The notes beneath the pieces are model-generated. The model saw only the letters and a program-made list of their open reading frames with translations. It had not been told where the DNA came from and searched no databases. This document shows positions 23,552 to 35,391 of a DNA stretch of 64,000 nt, piece by piece. Within the stretch, counting starts at the first letter, position 1; every line of letters starts with the position of its first letter. Both the position numbers and the translations under genes were made by a program. The stretch is from NCBI GenBank assembly GCA_037892935.1, contig JAYXKI010000009.1, forward strand, positions 930,001-994,000. The letters run 5' to 3'. This stretch comes from Phlebopus portentosus (Eukaryota > Basidiomycota > Agaricomycetes > Boletales > Boletinellaceae).

Positions 23552-25171
23552 ATGGTGTACGTCAAGTCGTGGGCGGAGTACCAGAGCGCTGCTGAAGCGC
23601 TGTATGAGAAGGCTCCTGATCGTGTGCGTGCATCGTCTCCTTCTCTATTCTCTTCTGAGTATTTTTCTGTCTGTCTGTCTGTCTATCTGTGATATGGATG
23701 TTGAGCTGACTTGTATTTCTTCTTCTACTGTTAATGATGATGATGATGTGCAATGTTATGTCATTGCCCTGTTGTACCCTCGATCCCGTCCGCCTCGCCT
23801 CGCACTGTCTGCAATCGGACTTGGACGTCGATTCGGGATCTGGATACGGATATCTGGACACGTTCGGGTCTTTGGCGTGTTTTCAAATTGGACGTATGAA
23901 CGAATGGGTGGATGGACAAATGTGCGACTGCGACGATCAACCAACCAACCAACCAACCAACAACGGACGGACGAACAGACTCGGTACTGCGTAAAATGGA
24001 AGCCGTCGGAGGGAAAACTCGTGCTGAAGATTACTGATGATACTACCGTGCGTGTCTTCTTCATTCTTGTACCGTCTCCCCTTTTCTGCTTCCCTGTCGG
24101 TGGGTGACGAGTGTTCCCTCTCCTCGTTTCCGCCTGTTGTGTCCTGGTTCTCGGCCTTGTCTTTCTTTTCAAATTCGACCCTCTTTTCATCTCATCTCGT
24201 TTGATCTCATTTCGTCTTCTCTTCACTTGAACTGGAGTGACTGATTGACTGATTGACCGATTGATCGACTGACTAATTGACACGCCATCCATGCATCTGA
24301 CGCATGTATACTCGATGCACTGCACACTCCTTGGATCCCGACAATATATTATCGACAATCTTTAACCGCTATCACCTATCGACCAATCCATCCCGCTCGG
24401 AATGAATACAAACGATGCACTTTATTGTCAACGAACTCCGATTCCGACTCCATTTCACGGAAACTAAACGCTTTCCGTCGAATATGGCCATGCGGCGGGA
24501 TATCGGCTTCTATTGCGCTTACTCTCCTGGCTGGAATTGTATCAATTCATTATAAACGCGTTATGGGCCTGGAACTGGCTCTCGACCGGACGGACGATCG
24601 ACTTTTTCGTGAACACGTGTGGACGACTCGTGCCCGGTTCTGCGCGGTCTTTCCTTTCCTTTCGTACGAAACGGAAATCAAATATGAACCCGGCGAATAT
24701 ATGCGGGCCTTGAACGGTTTTCCTCTTTCTTTTTCTTTTTTTTTTTAAATCAAAATCTCGTAACCCCACCCTCGCGATGACTCGCGTGACCCCATGGACA
24801 CCTAATCCCATGCCTCTGGGGCGCTCACGCCACTGCCACTCATGATATACGACCCACCCCCGACCTGTGACACGTAATTCGGTGCGGGATCGCAGTGCTT
24901 AAAATACAAGACGCATTCTTCGATCTTCCTTAACCGATTTGAGGCGCTGAACTTGTCGTTAATGCAGAAGATGCAGAACGCGCGAGCTCGGCCGCCTGCT
25001 CCCCCAGCTGCTGCTGCTACTGCTGCTACGACGAAAGTGGAAGGTGCGGCTATAGGGGAAGTGCAAGATAGCTCGCGTGCGGGTACGCCTGCTCCGGGGA
25101 CCGGAGCTGCGGGAGGGAGTGGAGTTGTGCAGGGAGGGATTAAGAAGAAGAAAGGGAAGAAGAAGAAGTAG
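23552..25171 (+). CDS. SRP9: Signal recognition particle protein SRP9
   Basis: Alu-domain subunit of the signal recognition particle, which with SRP14 causes elongation arrest during ER targeting. Three exons (23552-23623, 23979-24047, 24896-25171) give 138 residues with all phases matching. Exon 1 is MVYVKSWAEYQSAAEALYEK, exon 2 is TRYCVKWKPSEGKLVLKITD, and exon 3 opens CLKYKTHSSIFLNRFEALN. These follow the SRP9 pattern MVY..W.EF, TRYV.KY....GKLVLKVTD and CLKFKT. The C-terminus is an Ala/Pro/Gly linker ending in GGIKKKKGKKKK, a basic tail as in fungal SRP9-21 proteins. The introns are 355 and 848 nt, far longer than others in this window. Confidence 0.92.
24231..24282. repeat. Imperfect GACTGATT tandem repeat in SRP9 intron 2
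   Basis: Octamer-like units related to GACTGATT are repeated about six times with substitutions. It lies inside the 848-nt second intron of SRP9, about 185 nt after the donor. Confidence 0.7.
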
Positions 25172-25599
25172 TGATAAGGAAGAGCTTTGGGTATGTGAAG
25201 TGAAGTGCTGCGATGTGACCACCGAATAGACGTTACGTTACAAAATAAGTAGTAAATATTAAGTAAGCACCGAAGAATGAGTCTGGGCCAGAACACAGAC
25301 CTGCCTAGACTCGGACATGTAGTGACCCTCGAACGTCATCCCCTTCTCACCCAGTCCTATGTTACATCCTCATCCCTCTTCCGAGTCTTCGTCTCTTTCT
25401 TCCACCACCACCACCACCACCATCGACGTCGTTAACAGTGGCTTCCACGACAGCGACGACAACGGCGACAACGGCGGTGACGGCGGTGACGAGCGGATAA
25501 CACTCCACGTCGTGCTGCACGCGTCTCTTTCATCACGCGTGCAAAACTGTAATTACAGTCAACTTCAACTCTCTTGTAGCTGATTTGACTGCAGTGGAA
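25172..25599. other. Intergenic region SRP9 / BTB-like gene
   Basis: About 430 bp, including a CCACCACCACCACCACCACC run near 25401-25420 and GACGGCGGTGACGG repeats. An open frame from 25359 encodes Ser/Thr/Asp-rich sequence and ends just before the BTB-like gene's ATG. It could be 5' UTR or a missed first exon, but no convincing splice joins it. Confidence 0.4.
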
Positions 25600-28500
25600 A
25601 TGCCCAGTTCGCCAGAAGAGATGCAGGCCCTCCCCCTCATCAACAGCGATTCCGGCGCTCTTGTCCTCCCAGACTCACTTGCGATTTCTATGAATCCCAA
25701 GGACGCCGTCCTTTCTACCACGAACGCGATCATGGACGGTCTCGACCATCATCACCACCTTTCATCAATCCCATCAACCGTGCCACCCCTTCCTCTCTCA
25801 CAGAACGGCCCTTTGCCAAACCGTGATTCGTTCTCCATTTCTCCCGCTTTCAATTCCGGTTCGAAGACTTCTTCTCTCAACGGACCCCGCCAATCCCTTG
25901 CGGACACAACATGCACTACCACTGCTGCAGTCCCTCCACGCCCGCACCGCGCGACGCCCTGTAATAACAGCATCTCTCATTCGAGCGTATCTATTGACTC
26001 CAGGTCTAGTCCCGCTTCTGATTTTGAATTCAGATCGGCATCGGACGAAGTTGCTTGTGATGCTGGTGATGCTCCAGTTGTAAACGTGAACGAAATCGAG
26101 GGTGCTTGCGATTGTCCAAATGCTAATAATGCGGGTGGGAACGTTAAGCGACAGAGGGGGCCAAGTCCGGACGAGCGGTGCGACGGGCGAGGTTTCAGGG
26201 TGCGTACATCTCAGGCTGACTCTCACACTCCTGCAATGCACCCTCGGCCGACGAAGAAGGCGCGCATCGACGAGAGTAATTTAGGTATGAGCGGTGTCGA
26301 CGCGCAAGGTTTGCGGATACTTGAGTCGCGCGACAGCTTTGGAGACGAAGCGCCGCGGGATCGGAAAGATAAAGTGCAATTGCCTCCGCGTACGCGAAGC
26401 CCTGTACGCGAACGTGAGCAAGAATCGGAGCTAGACAGCCAAACCTCGCTTGCCGAGACCCCTCCACGCATGTCTGCCTCACCGTCTCACTCACCGTCTC
26501 ACTCATCACCGTTTCCGCGTCCTCCGCCTCCTACGCGCTTTCAATCTACAAGCTCATGTTCGACACTGGCTTCGGGTTCGTCATTCCCGAAGACTCCGCC
26601 TCCCTTAAATCATGGTAGCGGCTCTGGTTCTTGTGTTGGTTCACCACCTCCTGCTACTTCATGCACTTTCTCTCCCAACAATGGGTTTGTTCTCGGGTCT
26701 GGACCTCAACAATTCTGGTTCGATGACGGTGATCTGGTCCTGCTTGTCTTTCCTCCATCCAACCCCGTCGTTTCTCCAAACTTTACGCAGAGTACAGATC
26801 CCTTCGCGCCATCAACATGTTTGAGCAGCGTTTCGGATGTACAGCACGTTGGCCAAGAGGTAACACCCGCAGGACCGATGCCCTTCCGAATACATGCTGC
26901 CCGGCTGGCCCTTGCGTCTAAGGCCTTTGCCTCTCTCCTGTCTACCAAGCTTTCCGAGAACCCTAACAAAGAAGATAGCGTACGCGTGGCGAATGAGATT
27001 GCTGCACGTCTGAACGACTGTCGCAGAAATAGACTCGTATGCGAGCCTTTTTATCGTGGTTTTGGAAACGCGCAGATGAAGGGTCATAGATGTGACGAAG
27101 GAGTGTACGAGTACGAGGTTGTTGGTGGGTGTCCTGCGATTCGCTTGGAAGGAGACTCGCCGAAGGATTGGTTGGTCACGCTCGAGGCGATTTATGAACC
27201 TTTGTACGTTGACTTTGGTTCTCGTTTCTTGAAGCGCCGAATAAACTGATGATTCTTCTTTTCTATCTGTCCTTTCCTGATTTCTGACTTAATTTGACTT
27301 GCTTTGCATGTTGCGTTATCGTTGTCTTCATACGAGGTTTTTAGGAGCTTCCAAGTTCGACCGATTGTATTCGATGTTCTTGCTCGTGCTCTACGGATGT
27401 CGACGCGGTATGGTATGCGCACGCTGCGAGAATGGGCGTTGACGCAGCTACGGACGACTTGGCCTGCTCAAGTAGAGAGAATGTCGCCCGTTGCGCTGCC
27501 TCATGCTGCTGGTGAGTGTCTCGGTCACCTTCCACTACCTTTGCCTGTATTCTTTGTCCTCCCCATACGCGTCTCTTGCATCTGGTCTGCCTTCATGGGT
27601 GGTGTGCTGAGTTGATTGTTGGTCGAGCGAGAGTAACTTATACGTAATCTTTTGGTGCAGATGCTATTGCGCTTGCGAGGTCGTGTGACGTACCGGATAT
27701 CTTACCGGCCGCGTTCTACGCACTCGCCATACAACGCTGGAGACCAGCCCCTGTGCATGCCCCTAGTGCGAAAGCAGTCAGTGCTATGGTGGTCACCTCG
27801 CACTCAATTTCGATGTCGCGCACTAAACTGAGCTTCGCTACCTCCCGGGTTGCTGGCTCTCTGATAAATTCGGTCTTCAGTCCAAGCCATGCGACGGGAG
27901 TAGCAGCAGGGCTTGAGCTAGGTGGGACAGATGGTGGGCGTGCACACGCATTGCTTGACCCGTTGGATCTGAGGAGATTGGTTATGGGTCGTGAGGCACT
28001 GCGGGATATTCTTGTGGAGATTGTCGCGAAACCTCTTGTTGTTGGAAGGGGTATGTGGGACGAGGACTCATGCGACGCTGGGTCTGGTGTCGGTATCCAC
28101 GGTAACGAACAGGGCAAGAGCGAGATGTATCTTGCACGTGGACATGGCGGGATGTACCCACCTGGTTCATCGCCGTCGCCTGCTCTGAAGATGCCATCAT
28201 CTTTAAATGAGGCCGGGAATGGAGCAGTGGTTGCAAGTGGGAGCGGGCTGATGTCGGGTATGCCGTCCCCAACTCTGTCGAATGTATCGGGTACGACAGA
28301 GATGACGTTGGTCCCCGGTGGGATGGCATTTGGTCGACCCGCATCTCATTCATTCTCCTTTTCCTCATTCTCATCTACATCTTTGTCTGCCTCGAATCCA
28401 TTCTTCCCTGGCTTTCCATCCACTCAATTCCCACCCTCTGCTACGGCGATGCCCCGACCGAACTTCACGTTCTGCCCCGCAAGTACTAACGGATGCCGCG

Positions 28501-28859
28501 GCGTTCTTGAATCACTCTGGCGGAATCGACTCGTGCCGGATGGAAAGAGACCATGGGGGACGTGGCTCGCGAGGGAGCTATATCGCCTCGCGACCCTTCC
28601 GAGAGTGAACGAACCTGGTATGGGACAGGTTTTTACTTTCGACAACGATTGTGCTGTGCCGAAGACTGATGGTGTCGCTCTTACTGGTGCTGATGGTATG
28701 AACGCGACTGAAGGTGTAAGCGATGGGGGAAAGGGGAAGAGCAGTTTGGTTGGGATGACAAACGAAGTGTGCGCGAGCTGCTGGGAGGAGAATAGACGTC
28801 TAGCGCTTTGGAGACTTGACTGGTTGTGTGCGGCGATTCCGCGGATGTTTATGCTTTAG
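25600..28859 (+). CDS. BTB/POZ-like domain protein, uncharacterised
   Basis: Three exons (25600-27203, 27345-27511, 27661-28859) give 989 residues, all phases matching. The first ~370 residues are Ser/Pro-rich and probably disordered. A BTB-like segment follows at about residues 370-470: FWFDDGDLVLLVFPP, then FRIHAARLALASKAFASLL, a spacer, and WLVTLEAIYEPL. After it comes VRPIVFDVLARALRMSTRYG and LREWALTQL, which look like the alpha-helical part of agaricomycete BTB proteins. Near the C-terminus is CRGVLESLWRN, and the end has CASCWEENRRLALWRLDWLC, a pattern often seen in mushroom BTB-like proteins. Function is unknown; a transcriptional or ubiquitin-ligase adaptor role is only a family-level guess. 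The start is the first ATG of the long frame; an upstream exon is possible. Confidence 0.7.
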
Positions 28860-30100
28860 CTGCTGATGACTAGTATCGCGTCGTATGAATCGGCACATAA
28901 ACCTTGCTAACCTCCCTTCGCTTTGTTTTATTTTCTCCTTTCCACCTCTTTCTCTGTAATTCTCACTTCGAGCTTCTCCAGTGCTGTCTTTGAATCAGTC
29001 GTTCTGATCGATTTCTGATCTTTATTTCGTTTGGATTTTCTTTCCTCCGTCCCCTTCCTATATAGCTTTTTTAGCTCACCTTTTGCACCTCTGTTATCTC
29101 CGTGATCCCTCTTGTATTTGTGGGTTCATTCTGTTTCGCATACTCATACACGCGCTCGCATATTTCTATGTTTCATGTTACTTTTTTTTTCCTTCGTCAT
29201 TCGTTTCTTCGTATATAGGCTCCCAGCACGCCGTCCCCAGAGAGATTCGGATAGGCTTCACCTCATCCCTCTCTCTGTGTAGCGTACATGCGGATATTCA
29301 ACTAAAACATTTGTTTTCGCATCAGCCTTGTTCCTTCCTCATTCACACCTTGTTGCTTCCCTTTAGCTATTCGTGTTCTCTTCTCATCTTACCACTTATC
29401 CCCCCCAAGTTGTTTCCTTATCTTCAATCTTCCGTTCTCCCCTTCTTCGAGTTATTCACACATACACGCATATATATGTACATATAGCTACACGTCTACA
29501 CATGCATGGACATACACACACATACATATATTACGGTAGTTGCATTTGCATACAATTTTACAATGCATTTCTTTCTCCCTTCCCTGCCCTTTCTCGCTTT
29601 TTTTTTCCTGTTCGCCATTGTTCCTGATATGTTTCTTTCCCTCTTTCTGTTTCTCTGTCCAACAACTAGTACGGATATGCTTTGTCATATACGTACGTAC
29701 ATGCATAGCGGGTTTTTGTTGTACAATACATATACACGGAATCAAATATACTTGCTATTGTGCGTATGTAAGGGTGTAGTTAGTCGTTTGTTGTGATGCG
29801 TGGCGGGAAGTATTTCCTATTCGTTCCTTCTCAAATCTGAGTGTGGGAAGTTGGGACAAAAGTAACGGAGGGAGTCCGACCACAGTGTCCAGTGCAGTGT
29901 GAAGCATCTCAAGGCGGGAACTGAAGTAGCATCAGCCAGTGAGCTGTGACTCCATCATAACACCCCAAATTGAGTTGTAAACGTGTATTAGTAGCGGATA
30001 ACGAGAGGCCGTATGGACAAATCTCGCTCGAGTTTGCCATTTTTAAACGAGTTGTATATCACCAACCATTAGGAATTGGCAAGCGTTGGTGGCCTAAACA
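28860..30100. other. Pyrimidine-rich intergenic region with CA/TA microsatellites
   Basis: About 1.2 kb. The left 900 bp is strongly T/C-rich on the plus strand, with open frames coding only Phe/Ser/Leu runs, as expected of a long 3' UTR or spacer rather than a protein. A CACACATACACGCATATATATG microsatellite lies near 29457-29480 and a similar ACACACACATACATATA run near 29513-29530. No gene is supported. Confidence 0.5.
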
Positions 30101-30152
30101 GAGCGGGTCGTCTATCTCACTGTGTTCAAGCGCCTTTTGAATTGGGAAGGAT

Positions 30153-30560
30153 TCAACCGTTCTTCGTTCCACGTGCGGATCGAGTGCTTTTCTTTTCATC
30201 CGGCGGTAAAATTGTATGTACACACCAGGATGGAATGCGTTGTTGGCTAGAATGAGCAAGTCCCACCCTCTCGCGTGGCGATTCTCTCCGGATAAGGTCG
30301 AGGGTTATATTTCGAGTTCGTCGCGGTCCAGAGATGGGAAGCTCGGCGTGTATAACGTCTCGAAGGTGACGGTTGATCGGTAGAAGATTTTGCCATGGCT
30401 TGTCGAGAGAATCCGTACGCAAACCAAAATATGTGCGCTCCGTGATTTCAAGAGGCAACGAATAAATCCCGTGTCTGTGGATCGCAGGAGCAAGTTACAT
30501 TACACAGAACTCCAATGATCTTGAGAACTGCTGATGTTTCTTCATCAGGAGTGCCTTTTA
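30153..30560 (-). pseudogene. F-box gene relic, copy C
   Basis: Short fragment matching the start of copies A, B and D on the minus strand: SLPLEITERTYFGL, DKPWQNLLPINRHLRDV, then ISGPRRTRN in a shifted frame. The F-box residues are eroded (PLEITERTY for PLEIMDRIL), and no LRR-like continuation is readable beyond about 30150. The upstream helical region is also shared (DEETSAVLKIIG against EDPVAALKSIR). It is a truncated relic and the most decayed of the four. Confidence 0.6.
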
Positions 30561-31476
30561 CGACCTACATAAATGTGAGTATCAGCCCTTAACCCGACGA
30601 AATCACGAAAAAAAAACGCGTCTCGCTCACCGGTTCGTAAGTTGTTGGAAGACGTCGGAATCCGAGACCGTGTCGACTACTCGGTTTCTGACGAACGTGA
30701 GGAATTGACGAAGCATAGAAAAGCCAGACGATGTCTGCGTGATTGGGGTGCCGCTGCCCGCTGATCGATGGGCACAAAGTGTCTTCTAATTTTGTTCGTG
30801 TTTAAGAAAGTATCGTTCGATATTGACAGCGAATCGGGTTTAAAACAGGTCGTCGCGTACTTTTTTTGTAAGTATAAAACACGACGCGTCACAGCCGTCA
30901 CCAATCACGTTTTTACGTAAGCTTGAATTGCACGTAGTGTGTGGTAATTTTTTTCCAAGTTTATGTACTTATATCAGTGTTGACTTCCTATTAGCTTCTT
31001 GGGTACCCCAGTGACCGAGAGGAGTGAGCTGTACGTTCCATTGCGTTGGGTCGGCCGGGCAATATATGCGCCAGTGGGTATCATATTCAGATGGTTGACG
31101 TTTATTAAAAATGTTGGCCCGGGATCGGCAAGGAAGGAGCAAATGTCATTCAAAATATTCTTCTTTTCTTCTAAGTATAAGGACAGGAAATTGAAAATAG
31201 AAGAAGTCGTACTCCTCTACTTATAATATGTACATGAATGTTATACGAAGCAATATACAAAGCAAGAAGGCCTGTTCAGTGTGAGAGTTATGCCTATTGC
31301 GCCACGATCCACTTTATCCGAGGAAGCGCTGAACGTATCACTGAAGCCTTCGCTATCATGCGCAAGAAAAGGTCCTTCGAGATTGCGTGACAAGACTCGT
31401 CAGTTTGTTAGTTTGTAGAAAAAGGAACTTGGATTTAATTCCCTGCCAAAGAAGACACATTAACAAAGAATACGCA
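30561..31476. other. Spacer between two F-box relics
   Basis: About 900 bp with no recognisable gene. It is AT-rich with ATTTTT-type runs near 30940 and 31140-31230. Additional F-box debris may be present, but I cannot align it by eye. Confidence 0.4.
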
Positions 31477-33050
31477 TTAGTACAACAAGCCCTTTATCCT
31501 CCACGACCAAAAGCTGATTGACTTATGCCATTCGTATTCTGTGAACTTGAACTCCACGTCTTCCCGCAGTGTGTATTTCTGTACAATGTCCGGATCGATA
31601 CTGGGACAGCAATGGACCTCAAGGGTCTCGAACTGGGGATCCCGGATGACCCACCACAAAGCGCCAAGAATGACGGGCACATCGAGCCGGCGGCAGTTCT
31701 CAAAACGTACAGTGCGAAGCGGAGGCAGAGGATAATCATCGACAGAGAACGACTTGGAGACGAAATGAGGAGCGAAATACTTGTGCATACGAAATGTGTC
31801 TGGCCAGCCACCCTTCCAATTAGAAATTGTAAGATGTCGTACTTTAGGAAGCCGGAAAAACAGCGTCTCCAAAGCACAGGCTCTTCAGTTGCATTTACGA
31901 AACGCAAAGGAATACGAGATGTTCTCCAGGTGCTTGTAACGAGGTATGCCGATTGGAAACAAGGTCTCCGTCAGCGGTTCGGTTGATATCTCATCATAGG
32001 TGTCCACCTCCAGCGAGATTTGTCGTAAACTTGGCACCGAGAGTGCAGTGACCAGCGAATGCAGCGGTTCTAGCCCCGAACCCTGCGAATGGACAGCGAG
32101 CACCCTCATCCGCGCAAGTTCTAGCTTGATCATGCTGTCTTCTGAAAATATCCCAACATCTTGTCGGCTCAGCGAGAACTCCTCGGGAGATGTAAAGCTC
32201 CGGAGGAACTCGAGGATGATGCGTAGGCTCTATACTTGCTGCTGTCACTCATCACCGAATTCGAGTTGGAGGCGTGTGATGTTGCTCAGGCATGGCTGCG
32301 GCAACATAGGTATGAAGCCACAAGTTTCAATCCCGCGTAGAGCTGGCATATTCCAAGTGCTAAAGAAACTTCGAAGCGATGTATTTGGATCCTCTTTTGC
32401 TGTCCATGGTAGCTATAGAGTCTAGCTCCAAGTCAGCTTCTCTGTTGGTCGCTACGTCGGATCCGTAGTCAACACACAAGGCTTCAAGAGTAGAGAATGT
32501 CCTGCCGTAATAGGAGTAGCGTAAGAATCGCAAGCGTTGGCGCGTTAAGCTGCGCGAGTCGTCTATTCCGCCATAGTACGGGGATTGTCGAATCGAGAAG
32601 GACTTCTACCTCTCTATTTGTGGATCAAGTGCGGTAATCCAGCGGTCAAACTGTGTGTCGAACCAAAATGCATCTTCAGCTGAAACAAGCAGTCCTAGAC
32701 AACCAATTCTTTCTAAATAAGGATGACCATTACGGCTCGCATCTACTACAGTCCAGAGATGAGAGGCTCGACATGTAACGTCTCGAAAGTGGCGGTTGAC
32801 CAGTAAAAGATTCCTCCATGATTTGTCAAGAGGATCGTACGCAAATACGCAAATTGGAGTATGTAGTCCATGATCTCGAGAGGCAACGAGCGGATACCTC
32901 GTCTGTGGATGCCAGGAATCAATTCTTATCGCGTGGCCTTTAATCCTTCCTCCAAGATGCTCGCTAATTCGCTAGCTTCATTGCGGAGGAGTTTGACGAA
33001 CTTGAGGACTGCGAAGGGGTCTTCATTACGGGTGACCCCAGGCACAATTT
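31477..33050 (-). pseudogene. F-box/LRR-like gene relic, copy D
   Basis: Minus-strand counterpart of copy B. It starts near 33050 with EDPFAVLKFVKLLRNEA and ELIPGIHRRGIRSLPLEIMDY, continues DKSWRNLLLVNRHFRDVTCR and LERIGCLGLLVSAEDAFWFD, then a TAG replaces Trp in the conserved ER(W) motif near 32625. Further frame changes follow. The last part is the cleanest: IKLELARMRVLAVHSQGSG and, from 31872, LPKVRHLTISNWKGGWP, PPLRTVRFENCRRL and FETLEVHCCPSIDPDIV, ending at 31477. Shared nucleotides such as GGCTTCATACCTATGTTGCC tie it to copy B. Multiple stops and shifts support a pseudogene. It is divergent from the methyltransferase gene starting at 33129. Confidence 0.7.
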
Positions 33051-33128
33051 GTATGTATGTAGCAGTAAATTCTCACGCTCGGATTACGCAGATAGATGTG
33101 CTTCTGCTTTTTCCATCGACAACCGCAC

Positions 33129-34211
33129 ATGGCCGATTCTGATATCGAGCCTGGTGATCTTGCGCTCGAGAGCCTGTTCCCTGTGATGCCACCATAAGTT
33201 CTGCTTACTTGTCCTTCTAATTTTCGTTTCTTCCTTAGGAAGAACCTCGACCTCCGTCGCCAGAGCCAACGGTGTCCACTTATATACGAGAAAAGAGGAC
33301 CAAGCCTGGAGACGCGAAAGAATCCGACGATATAAGCAAAGGCGTTTGGTCAAAGATTGAAATCAGGCTCGTCGGATCACATCCTTTATGGGGACATTAT
33401 TTGTATGTTTCTCAGCCGATATTCAATGTTTATTTCAAACTAATTCGGAACTAGATGGAATGCCGCCAAAGCGTTTGCCTCATACCTGGACCGACACGTG
33501 AAACTGTATCGAGGGAAAAATGTTCTCGAACTGGGAGCAGGCGGTGGCTTGCCCGGATTGGTCACTGCGCTCAATGGATCGCGAAGAGTCAGTCATCCTA
33601 TGATTCGTACTATATTTTACTTAAGATATCGAGCCACAGACGGTTCTTACAGACTATCCGGATAGGGCACTGCTGGAGAATCTTGAATATAATGTCGGGC
33701 TAAACATACCAGAATCATGCCGTGACAACGTATTGGTCCAAGGATACACTTGGGGAACATCAGTTGACCGATTGCTTGAAGTTGCCCCAGAAAAATACGA
33801 TCTCATTATTTTGTCTGACCTCGTCTTCAACCATTCTCAGGTACTTTTGAATTTTATTCATCTAGGATTTTCCTGAGATGGGAATTTTTATTAGCACGAT
33901 GCTCTGTTGAAGGCATGCGAACTGACGCTGCGCGACAATAGTCCTGATGCACTACCAACCGTGCTTGTGTTTTACACTCACCATCGTCCTCATCTCGCTT
34001 CCCGTGATTTAGAGTTCTTCAAGAAAGCAGAGGAACGTGGCTGGACATGCAAGGAGATAATCACTGAAAGATTTCCGGTATGAATGGCTGATGGATCTTC
34101 TCGCGACGAATTCCTGTTCACGAATCCCTCTATTTACAGCCAATGTTCCCAGATGATCCTGGTGACGAAACGGTTCGCGCTACGGTTCATGGATGGGCCC
34201 TTACGCGATAA
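33129..34211 (+). CDS. EFM7: Protein N-terminal and lysine methyltransferase, EFM7/NNT1 type
   Basis: Class I SAM-dependent methyltransferase; the yeast relative modifies the N-terminus and Lys2/Lys3 of eEF1A. Six exons, about 270 residues. Exon 1 is MADSDIEPGDLALESLFP, with a donor at 33183. Exon 2 starts at 33239 with EEPRPPSPEPTVSTYIREK and contains VGSHPLWGHYLWNAAKAF (split by an intron). The SAM-binding motif I is VLELGAGGGLPG. Motifs TVLTDYPDRALLENL, QGYTWG and YDLIILSDLVFNHSQH follow; the last is diagnostic of this subfamily. The end is VRATVHGWALTR with stop at 34209-34211. All catalytic-fold motifs are intact. It starts 79 bp from the edge of F-box relic D. Confidence 0.88.
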
Positions 34212-35391
34212 TAAGGCTATGTTTTTCTCGCTTTGGGCTTTCCTCTTGGGAACGAGCACTGCAGTCTGGCTATTTCTACACCTTTGCTTAATGCGCCTCC
34301 AGGAACATAGTATAGCGCAATTGCGAAGACTGTTCTTTTACTGACACTGGAAGAATAAAGTCAATCGTCGAGGATCAGCATGATGGCTGTGTATTGAGGT
34401 GACTGACAGATGGCGTCTGACAAAAATTGGGACGATGATAGCTTTCCGAGCTTGGAGAAATCTCCCAAAACTTTAAGCGCCGCGTCTCGAAGAAACTGCG
34501 CCTTATAGGTCTCAGACGTTACCTCTCTGTTCTAGTTTTGCAAAGGCAAGAGTGACGAGCAATCAACTTACAACCTCTCTCCCAATTTTGGAAAGTTATT
34601 TTATCGCTTCATAGCCGGTCTGATCGAGCCAGTTTGATCCGGAAATAATACAGATGAGTACACAATCCTGTCATGAACAATTCTGAGAATTGTAGATGAT
34701 ACGCCGACCAGCCTTCTACCGTCGTGGATGCCAGCCACGTTGATACAGTAATCCTCTCTAAGCACCTGAACGTGCGGTCGCATATACGAATTCAGTCATT
34801 GACCATCATTTGCATTGATAATGGTGATCGGCAATGGTCATGCAACTCGCGATCGTTCCCACGATACCGCTTACAGTAAATCCAGTCGGAGCTTCAAAAA
34901 AACTTGACAAGGATTTCAGAAGAGAATGTGTAGGCTTACACAACATCATGTAGACCATAGCAAAGCATGAAATATATGTATTTGACTACTTGGAACACTT
35001 GTCCGGAAGTAGAATTTTTTTAAATGCAAAAATCAGCAGAATTTAGCTTTAAAAAGGTATAAACTGAACAAAAATGTGTCTTTAGAACAAAAAATTTGAC
35101 ATTTTGTTCCCGGGCGAAAGTAGAAATGTATAAGACAAAGATAACTATGCAAAAAAAATTGGCACTATAATTTGTGTCAATTGATAAACATTCGAAGAGA
35201 GAAGAAGTCGATCAGTACCAGAAAATAGCAAAATGCGCTCACGTGACGCATTAGAAGTTGATCGACGTGATCTTCTGAAAGTTCAACATTGTTCATCTCA
35301 ACACAAAAATATTTCTGCAAGCTCTTTCCACAAGTTAGTACGGCTTCAATATATATATATATATGATACTTACAATGTTGTTTCAGGATAT
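34212..35391. other. Intergenic region, AT-rich on its right
   Basis: About 1.2 kb. The last 400 bp (about 34.98-35.37 kb) is clearly more AT-rich than the neighbours, with A/T homopolymers and a (AT)n run at 35349-35364. An ATG at 35233 opens a frame continuous with the downstream large gene, but the 35334-35386 segment looks like a GT-AG intron out of phase, so the gene is placed at 35392. No terminal inverted repeat was found by eye. Confidence 0.45.

Noticed and set aside
24425..24748. 107-residue open frame as a gene
   Set aside because: Lies wholly inside SRP9 intron 2, lacks any recognisable motif and ends in a T-run encoding a Phe/Ser stretch; kept only as intron content.
29083..29796. 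Several overlapping long plus-strand frames
   Set aside because: Composition is Phe/Ser/Leu-rich from a pyrimidine-rich tract, with no motif; looks like UTR or spacer.
35233..35391. Earlier start for the large putative transposase-like gene
   Set aside because: The extension crosses a GT...CAG segment with an AT run typical of an intron that is out of phase, and the residues it adds are not like the rest of the protein.
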